From NCBI RefSeq assembly GCF_009729545.1, contig NZ_WFIY01000004.1:594001-658000 (forward strand): a DNA stretch of 64,000 bases. The letters run 5' to 3'. The notes below the pieces were generated by a model. That model saw only the letters and a program-made list of their open reading frames with translations. It was not told the origin of the DNA and did no database searches. Of this stretch, positions 11,341-20,670 are shown one piece after another (the first letter of the stretch is position 1; the number at the start of each line of letters is the position of its first letter). Made by a program: the position numbers and the translations under genes. The stretch comes from Acidianus infernus. GTDB taxonomy: Archaea; Thermoproteota; Thermoprotei_A; Sulfolobales; Sulfolobaceae.

Positions 11341-12057
11341 ATGATAGATCATGTAATAAAAGCCATTGCATTAAGCTTAGATAACGGAGAAAAAGTTTAC
11401 GTTGGATTAAATTCTATTCCAGCAATATTAGGTGCATTTATGGCAAGAGATTTTTACGGCAAGACGATAAGAATATTAGGCGTAGCCGAGGCAGACAATC
11501 CATCAGAAATAAAAATAACTCCTTCCACTGGCAATCCGTTTTATGTTAATGATACTCCAGTCTTACCTACATTCGAGTCATTTGATTTAGCTCAAAAAGG
11601 AAAATTGGACGTAATGTTTCTAGGTCCCGCCCAAATAGATGAGGAAACTAATGTTAACTTATCTGTAATAGGAGAATATTCTAAACCTAAAGTTAGATTA
11701 CCAGGAGGAGCTGCAACAGCTTACATATTACCGCTCGTTAAAAAGGCTATACTATGGAATTTAAAACATAGTAAATCTACTTTAGTAAAGAAAGTAGATT
11801 TTGCTACTGGCAGCGCTAAGTTTTCTAAGAATAGAGTTATTGTAGTTACAAATCTTGGCGTTTTAGAATACTCTAGAGAAGATAAAAAATGGTATGTAAA
11901 ATACGTGTACCCATGGAGTAATTTTACAAAAATTGCCGAAAATACTGCTTTTCAAGTTTATAATGCAATCCAAGGAGTTATAGACGTTAACGAGGAAGAA
12001 AAGAACTTTATTACAAAGTTAGATCCAGACGATCTTAGGTCATCCCTAGAATATTGA
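11341..12057 (+). CDS. CoA-transferase beta subunit-like protein (family I, GctB/IpdB type)
   Basis: 238 residues. The pattern 'YVGLNSIPAILGAFMARDF', then 'RILGVAEADNPSEIK' and the later glycine-rich 'RLPGGAATAYILPL', fits the small subunit of family I CoA transferases. In true transferases a glutamate of this subunit forms the acyl-CoA thioester; the E in 'GVAEADNP' is the only candidate at that place, but the usual S-E-N-G context is missing, so a hydrolase role as in IpdAB is possible. The alpha subunit lies next door on the opposite strand, overlapping by 23 bp at the 3' ends. Confidence 0.75.
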   Translation: MIDHVIKAIALSLDNGEKVYVGLNSIPAILGAFMARDFYGKTIRILGVAEADNPSEIKITPSTGNPFYVNDTPVLPTFESFDLAQKGKLDVMFLGPAQIDEETNVNLSVIGEYSKPKVRLPGGAATAYILPLVKKAILWNLKHSKSTLVKKVDFATGSAKFSKNRVIVVTNLGVLEYSREDKKWYVKYVYPWSNFTKIAENTAFQVYNAIQGVIDVNEEEKNFITKLDPDDLRSSLEY

Positions 12058-12802
12058 GTATTTTCTCGTAATCTGCATCATATAAAGGAAACATGCTAGT
12101 AGGTTCTGCGCCTCTTGGCATATGTACTACTGCAGTTACATGTTCAGCGTAAATATTAGGCCTTTTCTTATAGAAATAGCTCTTATCTACGAGTTCTTCT
12201 GCAGTTATTATTACTTTTTTAGAAGCTCTAGCCTTATATTCATCCTCATATACTGGACCTTCAATTTCTGCATTACCTTCTGGATCTGCCTTATTTACGT
12301 GTATTATTGCAACGTCTGGCGTTATTGCTTTTACTAGAACTATTTTTTCTCCAGAAAACGGATCATCAACAATTTTCCATGTGCCTTCTTTTTCATGAAG
12401 TTTGATTAAATCTGAGCCAATTATTCCTTTAACTGGCATAAACGGAACGCCAAAAGCTCCAGCTCTTATTCCAGCAATAAAAGCCCCACAAGTGTCCTCT
12501 AAAATTTCTATTTCTCCACTTTCTGCTTTCCTTCTAAAGCTAGGTAACATTCCAAACCATTCTAAAGTTGCCATGGCTATCCTAACTTTCTTTAATACGT
12601 TATTTTGTAAAAGAACTTCTAAACCTAATCCAGGTTCTCTATCTATAAAATTTAGATTTCTTATGCCAGATTTTATTAACTCAAAAATAAACCCCATAGG
12701 GTTCCTATGAATCGACATTCCGCTAATTGTTATTGTATCGCCTTCTCTTATCAAATCAAGCGCTGATTTTATATCAGTTACCTTATTTTCCAATCTTTTC
12801 AC
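12035..12802 (-). CDS. CoA-transferase alpha subunit-like protein (GctA/IpdA type)
   Basis: 255 residues. Family I CoA-transferase alpha subunit: 'IREGDTITISGMSIHRNPMG' near the start, 'FMPVKGIIGSDL', and 'AIIHVNKADPEGNAEIEGP', the conserved H-x-x-x-A-D-x-x-G-N segment. Its start lies 20 bp inside the end of the acyl-CoA synthetase gene, so these two share a transcript, while the beta subunit is read from the other strand. The substrate cannot be told from sequence; the synthetase suggests a short organic acid or acyl-CoA. Confidence 0.85.
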   Translation of the reverse strand: MKRLENKVTDIKSALDLIREGDTITISGMSIHRNPMGFIFELIKSGIRNLNFIDREPGLGLEVLLQNNVLKKVRIAMATLEWFGMLPSFRRKAESGEIEILEDTCGAFIAGIRAGAFGVPFMPVKGIIGSDLIKLHEKEGTWKIVDDPFSGEKIVLVKAITPDVAIIHVNKADPEGNAEIEGPVYEDEYKARASKKVIITAEELVDKSYFYKKRPNIYAEHVTAVVHMPRGAEPTSMFPLYDADYEKILNILGMT

Positions 12803-14621
12803 CCAATCTTTTTCTTAAATCTTCTATAGCTTCTCTTTCTTCTAGAGTCGATAAGTCCCCTAATTCCTCATTGTTAATTAGAGCTCTTAAAACTCTTCTC
12901 ATAATTTTACCAGTCCTTGTCTTAGGTAATTTATCAACAAATATAATATCATCAATTACAGCTATACCTCCATAATTTTTCTTAATTTCACTCATTATTT
13001 TATTCTTAAGCTCTTCTGAAGGTAAGAAGCCGTGCTTTAATGAAGCGAAGACTACTAATACATTTCCTTTAATTTCGTCTTTTTTACCTACTACTGCGGC
13101 ATCTGCAATTTCTTCATTTGAGAGAACAATATTTTCGATTTCCGCAGGACTTATTCTATGCCCTGCAACTTTTATTACGTCGTCTATCCTTCCTAGAATA
13201 TACAGATATCCCTCCTCGTCCATATAACCATAATCGCCAGTTAAATATACGCCGAATTTCTCATAGTATTTCCTATATCTTTCATCGTCATGCCATAAGG
13301 AACTCATAAATGCTGGAGCAGAAGATTTTATTACAATATTTCCTTTAGTATTAGGAGGTAATTCTCTTCCATTATCATCATAAATAGCTATATTTATTCC
13401 AGGTAAAGGATATCCTACTGATCCCTTCTTGTAATATATTCCGCCAATATAAAATCCTCCGGGAGAAGTTATGAAACCACTATTTTCTGTCTGTCCCCAC
13501 GTCTCTATAACATAAACTTTATTTGAAGTTATTTCTACTAGCCATTTCCAAGCTTCTTCTCCAAGTATTTCGCCTGCACTAGCTATCATTCTTAGTGAGG
13601 AAATATCGTGATCTATTTTACTACCATATTTCATGAGTAATCTTATTGCAGTTGGCGCAGTCCAAATATCAGTAACTTTGTACTCTTCTACTAGTCTCCA
13701 CCACACTTGAGGATCTGGATAATCTGGAACTCCCTCATACCATAGTAATGTGCCATTATTAAGTAATGTTCCATAAGTGCTATATGAGTGACCGTTAATC
13801 CAGCCGATATCTGAAGTTGAAAAGAAAGTTGAAGTATCGTCAAAATTTAATAGCCATTTAACGTGATAATAAGCCCAAACAGTATATGGACCCACAGAAT
13901 GTACTACACCTTTTGGTTTGCCAGTAGTTCCAGAAGTAAATAATATAAAGAGAGGATCTTGAGAGTCCATGGGGACAGCATCAACTTTCTTTGCATCTAA
14001 TAGGTCATAAAAGCTGTGACCAACTACCTTACCACCTCTAGGCACTGTAATTTTAATTAAGCTAAGGTCTTTAGTAGCATTTTCAACAACATCTAGGTAA
14101 GAAATTTCCTTACCTCTTCTATATCCTACGTCCGCAGTGATAATTGCCTTAGAACCAGCTATTTCTATTCTTTCTCTTAATGCCTTCTCTCCAAAACCCG
14201 CAAAGACAACGTTATGTATAACTCCTATTCTTGCACAGGCTAACATTGCTACCATTGCCTCTGGAATCATGGGCATGTAGATAGTGACTACATCACCTTT
14301 CTTTAAACCAAGTTGAGTTAGTGCGCCGGCAAATGAGGACACTAAATTATAGAGTTGTTTATAACTTAAAGATATATTTTCTCCATTTTCGCTTTCCCAA
14401 TATAACGCAATTTTGTTACTGTTTTTTCTTATATCTAGAATATTATATGTTATATTAATTTTACCCCCTTTAAACCAATAATAATACGGATGATGAGATT
14501 CAATTACTTTCTCATAAAGTTTATACCAAAATAGCTCTCTGGCTACCGCATCCCAAAATTTTTCTGGATACATTAAAGAATATTCATGAATTTCTCTCAT
14601 CCTACTATAAATCGGATTCAT
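12783..14621 (-). CDS. acyl-CoA synthetase (AMP-forming), acetyl-CoA synthetase family, short- to medium-chain or hydroxy-acid type
   Basis: 612 residues. The adenylation motif 'TSGTTGKPKG' is at 229-238, and the C-terminal 'PKTRTGKIMRR' carries the catalytic lysine. Acetyl-CoA synthetases have D-T-W-W-Q-T-E at the acyl pocket; here it is ETWGQTE (373-379), so the tryptophan that limits the pocket to acetate is glycine. In Metallosphaera the same Trp-to-Gly change lets the enzyme take 4-hydroxybutyrate, so a larger or hydroxylated acid (3-hydroxypropionate, 4-hydroxybutyrate, propionate) is likely. It is about 30 residues shorter than bacterial Acs. It overlaps the CoA-transferase alpha gene by 20 bp. 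Confidence 0.88.
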   Translation of the reverse strand: MNPIYSRMREIHEYSLMYPEKFWDAVARELFWYKLYEKVIESHHPYYYWFKGGKINITYNILDIRKNSNKIALYWESENGENISLSYKQLYNLVSSFAGALTQLGLKKGDVVTIYMPMIPEAMVAMLACARIGVIHNVVFAGFGEKALRERIEIAGSKAIITADVGYRRGKEISYLDVVENATKDLSLIKITVPRGGKVVGHSFYDLLDAKKVDAVPMDSQDPLFILFTSGTTGKPKGVVHSVGPYTVWAYYHVKWLLNFDDTSTFFSTSDIGWINGHSYSTYGTLLNNGTLLWYEGVPDYPDPQVWWRLVEEYKVTDIWTAPTAIRLLMKYGSKIDHDISSLRMIASAGEILGEEAWKWLVEITSNKVYVIETWGQTENSGFITSPGGFYIGGIYYKKGSVGYPLPGINIAIYDDNGRELPPNTKGNIVIKSSAPAFMSSLWHDDERYRKYYEKFGVYLTGDYGYMDEEGYLYILGRIDDVIKVAGHRISPAEIENIVLSNEEIADAAVVGKKDEIKGNVLVVFASLKHGFLPSEELKNKIMSEIKKNYGGIAVIDDIIFVDKLPKTRTGKIMRRVLRALINNEELGDLSTLEEREAIEDLRKRLGEKIGK

Positions 14622-14652
14622 AAAATTGTTCTTCCCTGACTAAAAATAAGCC

Positions 14653-15222
14653 TTACCGTCTTTTCTTTATTACATCTATTATCCAAAATCCATCTTTCCA
14701 ACTTATTTTCTCTACATCGAATTTTATTATAAACTTCATTATATCATCTACACTCAAACCTCCGTGTAATTTATCCTTAATTATAATTCTGACTTTACCT
14801 CCAAGTTTGGTAATTCTATGAAGTTCTCTCATAATATCATAATCTAAAACTTCGTAAACTATTGAATAATTTATACTACAATTGCGGATTGGAAAAGGAA
14901 AGAAGAATGTTACAAAGTCATCAAATACTTTAGCAGAAGAAATAGCAATGTTGCCCAGAGTTAGTTCAGCCTTAAAATTTTCAAAATTAATCTTTTTAGC
15001 GATATTAGAACCATCTATTATTATGCCGTAAACTTGTCTAAGAAAATTTATCTCTCCATCTAAAAAATTTTTACCTATTAAAATATCTAAATCCATAAAA
15101 TTTGATAACCGACCGTAAGCTAAGCTAATTTCTTCTTCTTTTCCATTAATAACAACAAGATTTTCTGCGTTCCATAATGCTGTCACATTGCCCTTAAAGT
15201 CTTCTAGCAGTCCAACTTTCAT
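14653..15222 (-). CDS. hypothetical protein, methyltransferase-like C-terminus
   Basis: 189 residues from the ATG at 15222 (product begins MKVGLLEDFKGN). That start is preferred over one 51 nt upstream because an AAATATTTA TATA element near 15246-15254 lies about 28 nt before it. The last third, 'VYEVLDYDIMRELHRITKLG' followed by GKVRIII, looks like the late strands of a class I SAM-dependent methyltransferase, where 'E..R..K.GG.' is common. The SAM-binding N-terminal motif is not convincing, so it may be a degenerate member. Confidence 0.5.
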   Translation of the reverse strand: MKVGLLEDFKGNVTALWNAENLVVINGKEEEISLAYGRLSNFMDLDILIGKNFLDGEINFLRQVYGIIIDGSNIAKKINFENFKAELTLGNIAISSAKVFDDFVTFFFPFPIRNCSINYSIVYEVLDYDIMRELHRITKLGGKVRIIIKDKLHGGLSVDDIMKFIIKFDVEKISWKDGFWIIDVIKKRR

Positions 15223-15335
15223 AATAGCATATATGTGAATGAAAATAAATATTTTTCCAAGTTCAGAATTCACACTTAATTTATTAACCGGAATTTCTTT
15301 GATATATAATAAAAATATCGATTATAAATAAAATA

Positions 15336-15719
15336 TTACTTATAAAGGTCTTGAATAGCCTTTGAGACATCTACAATAGATAATATACCTACAATATTCC
15401 CTTCTGAATCTTTAACCGGCAAATGTCTAATTTTATTTTTAGTCATTATGCTTACTGCATCTACTATGTCTGTATTAAGATCCACTACTATTAAATTGCC
15501 CATAGTAGCAGCAACTCTAACTTCGTCTGACGGAGAAAAACCTGAAGCTATAGCTTTTACAGCATCTCTATCAGTAAATATTCCCTTAGGCACTCCATTT
15601 TCTGTAACTAAAACAGAGCCTATACCTCTTTCTAGCATTAATTTGCAAACTTCTTGCAGGCTAGTGTTTGCTTCCACTTGAAAAACTGGAGTATTCATAT
15701 AGTCTTTTACAGTTCTCAT
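15336..15719 (-). CDS. two-CBS-domain protein
   Basis: 127 residues, one CBS pair (about 7-60 and 70-125) and nothing else. The typical 'GIGSVLVTENGVPKGIFTDRD' (first 20 residues of this in CBS1) and 'HLPVKDSEGNIVGILSIVDV' in CBS2 are seen. Stand-alone CBS pairs bind adenosine nucleotides and act as energy sensors or regulators of partners. Located 13 bp downstream of the DsbA-like gene on the same strand. Two four-CBS proteins elsewhere in the window (16549, 29636) make this a locally abundant fold. Confidence 0.9.
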   Translation of the reverse strand: MRTVKDYMNTPVFQVEANTSLQEVCKLMLERGIGSVLVTENGVPKGIFTDRDAVKAIASGFSPSDEVRVAATMGNLIVVDLNTDIVDAVSIMTKNKIRHLPVKDSEGNIVGILSIVDVSKAIQDLYK

Positions 15720-15732
15720 AAGAGAATATTCT

Positions 15733-16404
<672 letters not shown>

Positions 16405-16548
16405 TTTATGTAAGATTAAAAATAGTAGTTTTTAACATTACCTTAAACATTAACGGCAATTATTGGTTCTCATTAAAATCTTTGAAATTAAGCTTTTTCA
16501 GCTAGATTATAATAATAAAAGATGAAAGATTAGAAGAGGTGAAAGATT

Positions 16549-17268
16549 GTGTTTGTTAAAGATGTCATGTCTCCTGATGTAATAAAAGTAACTAAAGATA
16601 CAAAAATATACGATGCATTAAATATAATGATTAGAAATAATATAAGAAGACTTGTGGTCGAATCTAATGGAATAGTTACTATAAGAGATATTGTATATAA
16701 TTGGGAAAAAATTGACGATACTGTAGATAAAATTATGACTTCTGATTTACAATTTATAGATAAAAATTCTGATTTAAAAGAAGCTTGTAGAATAGTAACT
16801 GCAAAAGGAATAGGATCTTTAGTAGTAGGCAACGGAGATAACATAGAAGGAATAATAACTGAAAGAGATTTAATAAGATATTGTAAGGCAGACATAAACT
16901 CGTTCGTGCAAGATATTATGAACAAAAATCCACTAATAATTTCAACAGATACTACATTGGCAGAAGTAGTAGAATTTATGAAACAAAAATATGTTAGGCA
17001 TGCTATAGTTGCTTGCAATAATTTACCCTGCGGAGTTATATCAACTAAAGATATAGGAAAGGCTCTTTTAGCAAAGAAAGATTTAACAAAGACAGAAGTT
17101 TCTGGATTCATGTCTAATAATGTTTTTAAAGTGTATCCAGACGATAAAATTGAGACCGCAAGAATACTAATGGCTGAAAAGAACATAGGTTTCTTACCAG
17201 TAACTAGTCCAAAGGAAATATTAGGTAGCCTTAGTGAGAGAGAAATTCTTGCAGTCTTATCTATTTAA
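16549..17268 (+). CDS. four-CBS-domain protein
   Basis: 239 residues with four CBS repeats in tandem (about 4-58, 62-115, 121-175 and 185-238), recognised by recurring 'DVMSPDVIKV', 'GIITERDLIRY', 'GVISTKDIGKAL' and 'LGSLSEREILAVL' segments. No effector domain is attached. The GTG start at 16549 follows GAGGTGA (16535-16541) with 7 nt spacing, so this message carries a leader. Probable role: adenine nucleotide-sensing regulator; partner unknown. Confidence 0.88.
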   Translation: MFVKDVMSPDVIKVTKDTKIYDALNIMIRNNIRRLVVESNGIVTIRDIVYNWEKIDDTVDKIMTSDLQFIDKNSDLKEACRIVTAKGIGSLVVGNGDNIEGIITERDLIRYCKADINSFVQDIMNKNPLIISTDTTLAEVVEFMKQKYVRHAIVACNNLPCGVISTKDIGKALLAKKDLTKTEVSGFMSNNVFKVYPDDKIETARILMAEKNIGFLPVTSPKEILGSLSEREILAVLSI

Positions 17269-17282
17269 TTTTTTACTAATCT

Positions 17283-17528
17283 ATGAAAGAAGAAGAAAAG
17301 CTTATAAGTGAAAAAATACATCATTATGGAATAAGTGAGAAGAAAATGGAAGACTACAGAAAAATCTTTGAGGGTCTTGCATATACGATAATTGAAGACG
17401 ATGAAGCATCAATAGTATTACTAGAAGGAAAACCAATAGCTGCATCTTGCATAGAACATGGAAATCACGATCTATTAGACCTAAATTGCCCACATGTAGA
17501 AAAGCTATTGAAAAAAGTTTTTTCTTAA
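17283..17528 (+). CDS. small Cys/His-containing protein, unknown function
   Basis: 81 residues. The second half holds 'SCIEHGNHDLLDLNCPH' (about 54-70), with two cysteines and three histidines that could bind a metal; the first half is helical and charged. It starts 14 bp after the CBS gene and is probably co-transcribed with it. The stop codon is formed from a TTAA that also provides the stop of the opposing ridA gene. Confidence 0.7.
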   Translation: MKEEEKLISEKIHHYGISEKKMEDYRKIFEGLAYTIIEDDEASIVLLEGKPIAASCIEHGNHDLLDLNCPHVEKLLKKVFS

Positions 17529-17902
17529 ATGCCCGCCACAACAGCTATTTCTATTAGAACGTCTTTAGGTAATTTTGATACTTCTACTGTAACTCTTGCA
17601 GGAGGATTATCTTTAAAATACATGGAGTATACTTCGTTAAAACCTTGAAAATCGTTCATGTTTTTTAGATAAACGAAGCTCATTAAAACCTTATCTAACC
17701 CTGAACCGGCTGCTTCTAATATCGCTTTAATATTTTCTAAAACTTGAGCAGTCTGCTCTTTTATTCCGCCATTAACAACATTATTTGACTTAGGATCTAA
17801 TGGAATTTGCCCCGATATAAATATTAGATTACCCATTTTTACTGCTTGAGAATATGGACCTATAGGCCTTGGAGCTTTTTCAGTATAGATTATTTCTTTC
17901 AT
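17525..17902 (-). CDS. ridA: RidA family enamine/imine deaminase
   Basis: 125 residues, full length. 'AVKMGNLIFISGQIPLDP', 'NIKAILEAAGSGLDKVL' and the C-terminal 'ARVTVEVSKLPKDVLIEIAV' are the YjgF/RidA signature, including the arginine that binds the substrate carboxylate and the late glutamate. It hydrolyses reactive 2-aminoacrylate-type enamines to 2-keto acids, protecting PLP enzymes. It lies downstream of nothing obvious and 11 bp upstream of no amino-acid gene; the amidohydrolase-like gene follows upstream on the same strand. Confidence 0.93.
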   Translation of the reverse strand: MKEIIYTEKAPRPIGPYSQAVKMGNLIFISGQIPLDPKSNNVVNGGIKEQTAQVLENIKAILEAAGSGLDKVLMSFVYLKNMNDFQGFNEVYSMYFKDNPPARVTVEVSKLPKDVLIEIAVVAGI

Positions 17903-17913
17903 CGACTATGATA

Positions 17914-18546
17914 TCAATGTATACTAATTATTTTTAACGCATTCTTGGATATAACATCGATTAAGTGCACGTTCTTAAAGGGCAAATAAGGATAACCGCT
18001 ACCATAAATCAGTCTATCCGTAGGTATTTTATTTAAGAAGCTCTCTGGAACACCAGAGGTCTCAAAAAACACGTTATCATATTTAAGCAAATTATAGAGC
18101 CTTTCTTCCATTGGATAATAAGAGCCTAATACTACAAAAGTTAAATGGGTAAATTCTTGTATTTTTTGAGTTAGATCTTGCATAGTCTTTATAAATATTG
18201 GCATTTTATGATCCTCGGCGAATTCTAGAACCTTGTCAATATCTTGGATTTTGTATCCATGTTTCTCTGGCGTTAATACTATGCCTACTATTCCTTTCTC
18301 GTACTGTCTACCTAATTCTACTTCTAAAGGAACTCTACACTTTGGATTATATATACCAAGTAAGCGATATTTCTCTCTATGTTCATTTTTATTCGTTAGC
18401 CAAAGATATTGTTGATAGAATCCGTCCACACAGCACTGACAAGAGTATTTATATGCAGGATTTAGTAAAATAATGTCAAAATATTCTGAAATTTCCTTTG
18501 CATTAACCCATTTAATTCCTAGATGCTGATGAACGTCTATTCTCAC
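17914..18546 (-). CDS. amidohydrolase-like TIM-barrel protein
   Basis: 210 residues. It starts 'MRIDVHQHLG', the H-x-H metal motif of the amidohydrolase superfamily, and ends with 'RLIYGSGYPYLPF', which corresponds to the late 'G-S-D-x-P' strand of the amidohydrolase_2 group with D changed to G. It is shorter than typical members (250-300). A cluster 'YSCQCCVDG' follows the second strand. The missing aspartate raises the possibility of a non-catalytic relative. It is 2 bp from the kinase gene stop and 11 bp from ridA. Confidence 0.7.
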   Translation of the reverse strand: MRIDVHQHLGIKWVNAKEISEYFDIILLNPAYKYSCQCCVDGFYQQYLWLTNKNEHREKYRLLGIYNPKCRVPLEVELGRQYEKGIVGIVLTPEKHGYKIQDIDKVLEFAEDHKMPIFIKTMQDLTQKIQEFTHLTFVVLGSYYPMEERLYNLLKYDNVFFETSGVPESFLNKIPTDRLIYGSGYPYLPFKNVHLIDVISKNALKIISIH

Positions 18547-18548
18547 AA

Positions 18549-20513
18549 TTAGATTAATACTTCTTCTGGAATATTATATTCTGTCATGGCTATGTCCTTC
18601 AAGTCTCTGGCAATTTCTTCCATGGTTATTTCGCCTCTTAAGCCTCTCATTATAATATCTTTAAACTCTTCCGGAACATAATCCATTCTAGGATCTACTG
18701 AGTAAAAGTCCTTTAATGCTTGTTCCCTCTTTGAAGGATTTGTTACTGCCTCTTCCAATTCTCTTTCTAGCCATTCAGGAAATGGGAAATTGTTAGTCAA
18801 GGAAGCATATAATGAGACCGTGAAAGAGTAAATATCCATCTCTGTTGAAGCTCTTTGCCCAAACCTCTGCAATGGATGAGCGTAATAAGGAGTATAATGA
18901 ATTACTGGAGTTCCTATCTTTACGGCACTGCCTAAGTCAGAAAGCTTTGGAATTACACGCTCTTTTTCTAATGCCTCTAGTGCCTCTTCTCCGTAATTAG
19001 GTAAAGGGTTAGTAAATAATATATTAGAAGGTTTAATGTCACAATGGATATATCCTTCTTTATGAATGGTTATTATTGCATTAGCTAATTTAGAGAATAT
19101 TACTGAAACTACTTGAGGCCAGATAACTGAGTGCCTTAAAGTTGAATATTCGTCCTTTGCTAGCACATCTCTTAAGTCTCCACCACCCATGTACTCCATT
19201 ACAATAGCGGGGGGAGAACTGTAATAATCCACCCAATTTTCGTCAATGAAATTAGCTAAAATTCTTACAAGGTATTTTGAATTCTTTGAGATTTCCTGCA
19301 TTTTAGCTACTTCATTTAACATTTCATCAAAGTTGTATTCTTTCTTCATTATTTTCATAGCATACTTTTTACCTAGTCTTTCAACCAATAACACATAACC
19401 CATTCCTCCTGTTCCTAGCACTTGTTTTACCTCATATCCATATATTACGTAGCCTATCCACTGTTCTGGGTAAAAATCTTTAGGAGAGTAAAGGACTCCC
19501 GGCTTAACCTTTTCACAGGCTTCTACTATACCTTCTTTACATGCATAAAGGAAGTCTTTTTCTGCCTCACTCTTTGCGTTTAAGCTTTCTAAGGCTAATC
19601 CTCTTAAGAACGCGGAACCCGCAGTTCTACGTACTTTTTCTGCTTCCTCAATTATTTTTAGTGCATCCATAAACTTACCAGATTTTATATAAGCGTTTGC
19701 TAACATCAGTAAGTTATGATAAGACCTACTTCTCTTCACAGCCTCCTCAAAGAATTTTACAGCTTCCTCTGGATTTTTCTTAATAAAATGCCATCCTAAT
19801 TTTAGAGCAGGTGCATCGTATGTAGGTAAAATTGAAAGCGCGTTATATAAGATCTTGGCATTTCCTGTGGCATCGTATTCTTCTATAATTTTATCAACTT
19901 TTTTTCTTAATTTTTCTTCTAGAATTTTATATCTTTCGTCTGAGAAAAATGAATAGATCTTTAGAGCCTCCAGCTCTTCTCCTATTTTCTCATAACATTC
20001 TGCCACTGCTAATGATTCTTCTGGATACTTCTTATCTAGTTTTGTGTATAACGAAATCGCTTCGCTGCATTTTCCAAGCTTTGAAAGACCTATTATTGCT
20101 TGTCGAATTACTTCATCATCTGAAGAGTACTTAGAAAGTGCATATTGTATAACGTCATAATTATCCATTGCGTCCAGTAGCTTCCTTTTATTCCTACTAA
20201 TAATTACTATACCTTTTATGATTAAATAATTCTCATTAAATATGGGATTATCAATATTACCTAAAAATAAGCAAAGAGATTCATTCGATTCAAATAAGTA
20301 ACCTAGGTTACCTACTTTTAAAGTAAGCTTACCTTCAAAAATAATTTTAGAACAGTCATAAATGGGAAATTTTGACAATTTTATTTTATCTCCATCTATT
20401 GTCGCCAGATAGCCTATTATATTATCCTTAGTTTTTAATTTTCCAAAGTATTCCTCAACTTTTCCGTCATTAAATATGTACCTTTTATTACCGTCAGTAA
20501 ATACAAACTGCAC
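18549..20513 (-). CDS. TPR-containing eukaryote-like Ser/Thr protein kinase (ArnC/ArnD-like candidate)
   Basis: 654 residues. A beta-rich N-terminal segment (1-100) is followed by helical TPR-like repeats (about 110-335) and a Hanks-type kinase domain (about 357-600). Glycine loop GTGGMG is at 367-372, the ATP-binding lysine K387 in AMKIMKK, its partner glutamate E401, the catalytic loop HCDIKPSN at 490-497 (HCD for HRD), and the metal motif DLG for DFG at 526-528. No membrane segment. Sulfolobus ArnC and ArnD are kinases of this type that phosphorylate ArnA/ArnB, and the FHA gene lies 9.5 kb away. Which of the several sulfolobal kinases it is cannot be settled here. Confidence 0.88.
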   Translation of the reverse strand: MQFVFTDGNKRYIFNDGKVEEYFGKLKTKDNIIGYLATIDGDKIKLSKFPIYDCSKIIFEGKLTLKVGNLGYLFESNESLCLFLGNIDNPIFNENYLIIKGIVIISRNKRKLLDAMDNYDVIQYALSKYSSDDEVIRQAIIGLSKLGKCSEAISLYTKLDKKYPEESLAVAECYEKIGEELEALKIYSFFSDERYKILEEKLRKKVDKIIEEYDATGNAKILYNALSILPTYDAPALKLGWHFIKKNPEEAVKFFEEAVKRSRSYHNLLMLANAYIKSGKFMDALKIIEEAEKVRRTAGSAFLRGLALESLNAKSEAEKDFLYACKEGIVEACEKVKPGVLYSPKDFYPEQWIGYVIYGYEVKQVLGTGGMGYVLLVERLGKKYAMKIMKKEYNFDEMLNEVAKMQEISKNSKYLVRILANFIDENWVDYYSSPPAIVMEYMGGGDLRDVLAKDEYSTLRHSVIWPQVVSVIFSKLANAIITIHKEGYIHCDIKPSNILFTNPLPNYGEEALEALEKERVIPKLSDLGSAVKIGTPVIHYTPYYAHPLQRFGQRASTEMDIYSFTVSLYASLTNNFPFPEWLERELEEAVTNPSKREQALKDFYSVDPRMDYVPEEFKDIIMRGLRGEITMEEIARDLKDIAMTEYNIPEEVLI

Positions 20514-20670
20514 GATTAATTTGATTTCGGTATAACTCTTTTTAGATTTCGGCTTAATAATACATATCTCTTATTTAGTTAAAATAGGACACTAAATAAT
20601 GAGGAAAGAGCATTATATAGTATTACAGTAGAACAACTAATTTTTAGATATAAAACTACATTGTAAATAT

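Noticed and set aside
16530..17186. A 218-codon open frame on the minus strand opposite the four-CBS gene
   Set aside because: It lies wholly antisense to a clear CBS-domain gene, its product is a low-information hydrophobic/Ser-rich string, and it has no ribosome-binding site or family motif.
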